A stretch of DNA of 6,815 bases from Planctomycetota bacterium. Its GTDB lineage: Bacteria > Planctomycetota > Planctomycetia > Planctomycetales > Planctomycetaceae. This document shows positions 6,740-6,815 of this stretch, one piece after another; within the stretch, counting starts at the first letter, position 1; each line of letters begins with the position of its first letter. The stretch covers positions 1-6,815 of the forward strand of contig JAADHY010000773.1 in NCBI GenBank assembly GCA_013151585.1, read 5' to 3'. Below the pieces are notes generated by a model, which did not search any database, was not told where the DNA came from, and saw only the letters and a list, made by a program, of their open reading frames with translations. A program made the position numbers and the translations under genes.

Positions 6740-6815
6740 TCAGCTCAGCCCCAGGCGTTGGCGGCACTCTTCCAGGATGTCGATTGTCCGGCTGGCGCCG
6801 ACCCGATCCACACCG
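6740..6815 (-). CDS. C-terminal end of a gene resembling deoxyribose-phosphate aldolase (partial)
   Basis: Entering from the right edge on the minus strand, 24 codons read GVDRVGASRTIDILEECRQR and end LGLS before a TGA at 6740-6742. The G-x-x-R-(I/V)-G-x-S motif followed by a short amphipathic helix is typical of the DeoC C-terminus, where it helps bind the substrate phosphate; DeoC cleaves deoxyribose 5-phosphate to acetaldehyde and glyceraldehyde 3-phosphate. Other TIM-barrel aldolases end similarly, so the family call is tentative. The gene converges on the transpeptidase with a 57-base gap. Confidence 0.5.
   Translation of the reverse strand, partial: GVDRVGASRTIDILEECRQRLGLS

Overview
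The window looks like chromosomal DNA from a planctomycete, probably Pirellulales-like. DNA is GC-rich with strong G/C third-position bias. A giant minus-strand surface protein has an LEPR-XLL-like N-terminal motif (PTAEVLEMRAMLSA) and a choice-of-anchor Q module. An L,D-transpeptidase has the planctomycete layout: membrane anchor, acidic Pro/Ser/Ala linker, LysM, YkuD. This assignment is inferred from protein style only; there is no rRNA or other taxonomic marker here.

Layout. (1) About 1-3349, minus strand: the 5' portion of a very large gene that runs off the left edge. It encodes, in order, an LEPR-XLL-like segment, a right-handed beta-helix with 11 GGG-x-x-N rungs, a choice-of-anchor Q module, a middle beta-rich region, and about 30 RTX calcium-binding nonapeptides. 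(2) About 3425-4300: a gene-poor stretch. At its right end is the decayed C-terminus of a tyrosine-type integrase on the plus strand (4105-4410). Its frame runs antisense through the terminator and 3' half of a tRNA. (3) 4370-4442, minus strand: elongator-type tRNA-Met(CAU), with its own promoter (TATAAT) and intrinsic terminator. (4) About 4483-5252: no convincing gene. (5) 5253-6682, plus strand: an L,D-transpeptidase locus split by a frameshift into a membrane-anchor/linker half (5253-6182) and a LysM-YkuD catalytic half (6167-6682). (6) 6740-6815, minus strand: the last 24 codons of a convergent gene whose tail resembles deoxyribose-phosphate aldolase (DeoC).

The genes do not form one pathway. 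The surface protein and the transpeptidase both act at the cell envelope. The tRNA and integrase remnant mark a probable old integration site between two unrelated chromosomal genes. The two strongest observations are the integrase tail that shares sequence with the tRNA and its terminator, and the one-base frameshift that separates the transpeptidase anchor from its catalytic domain.
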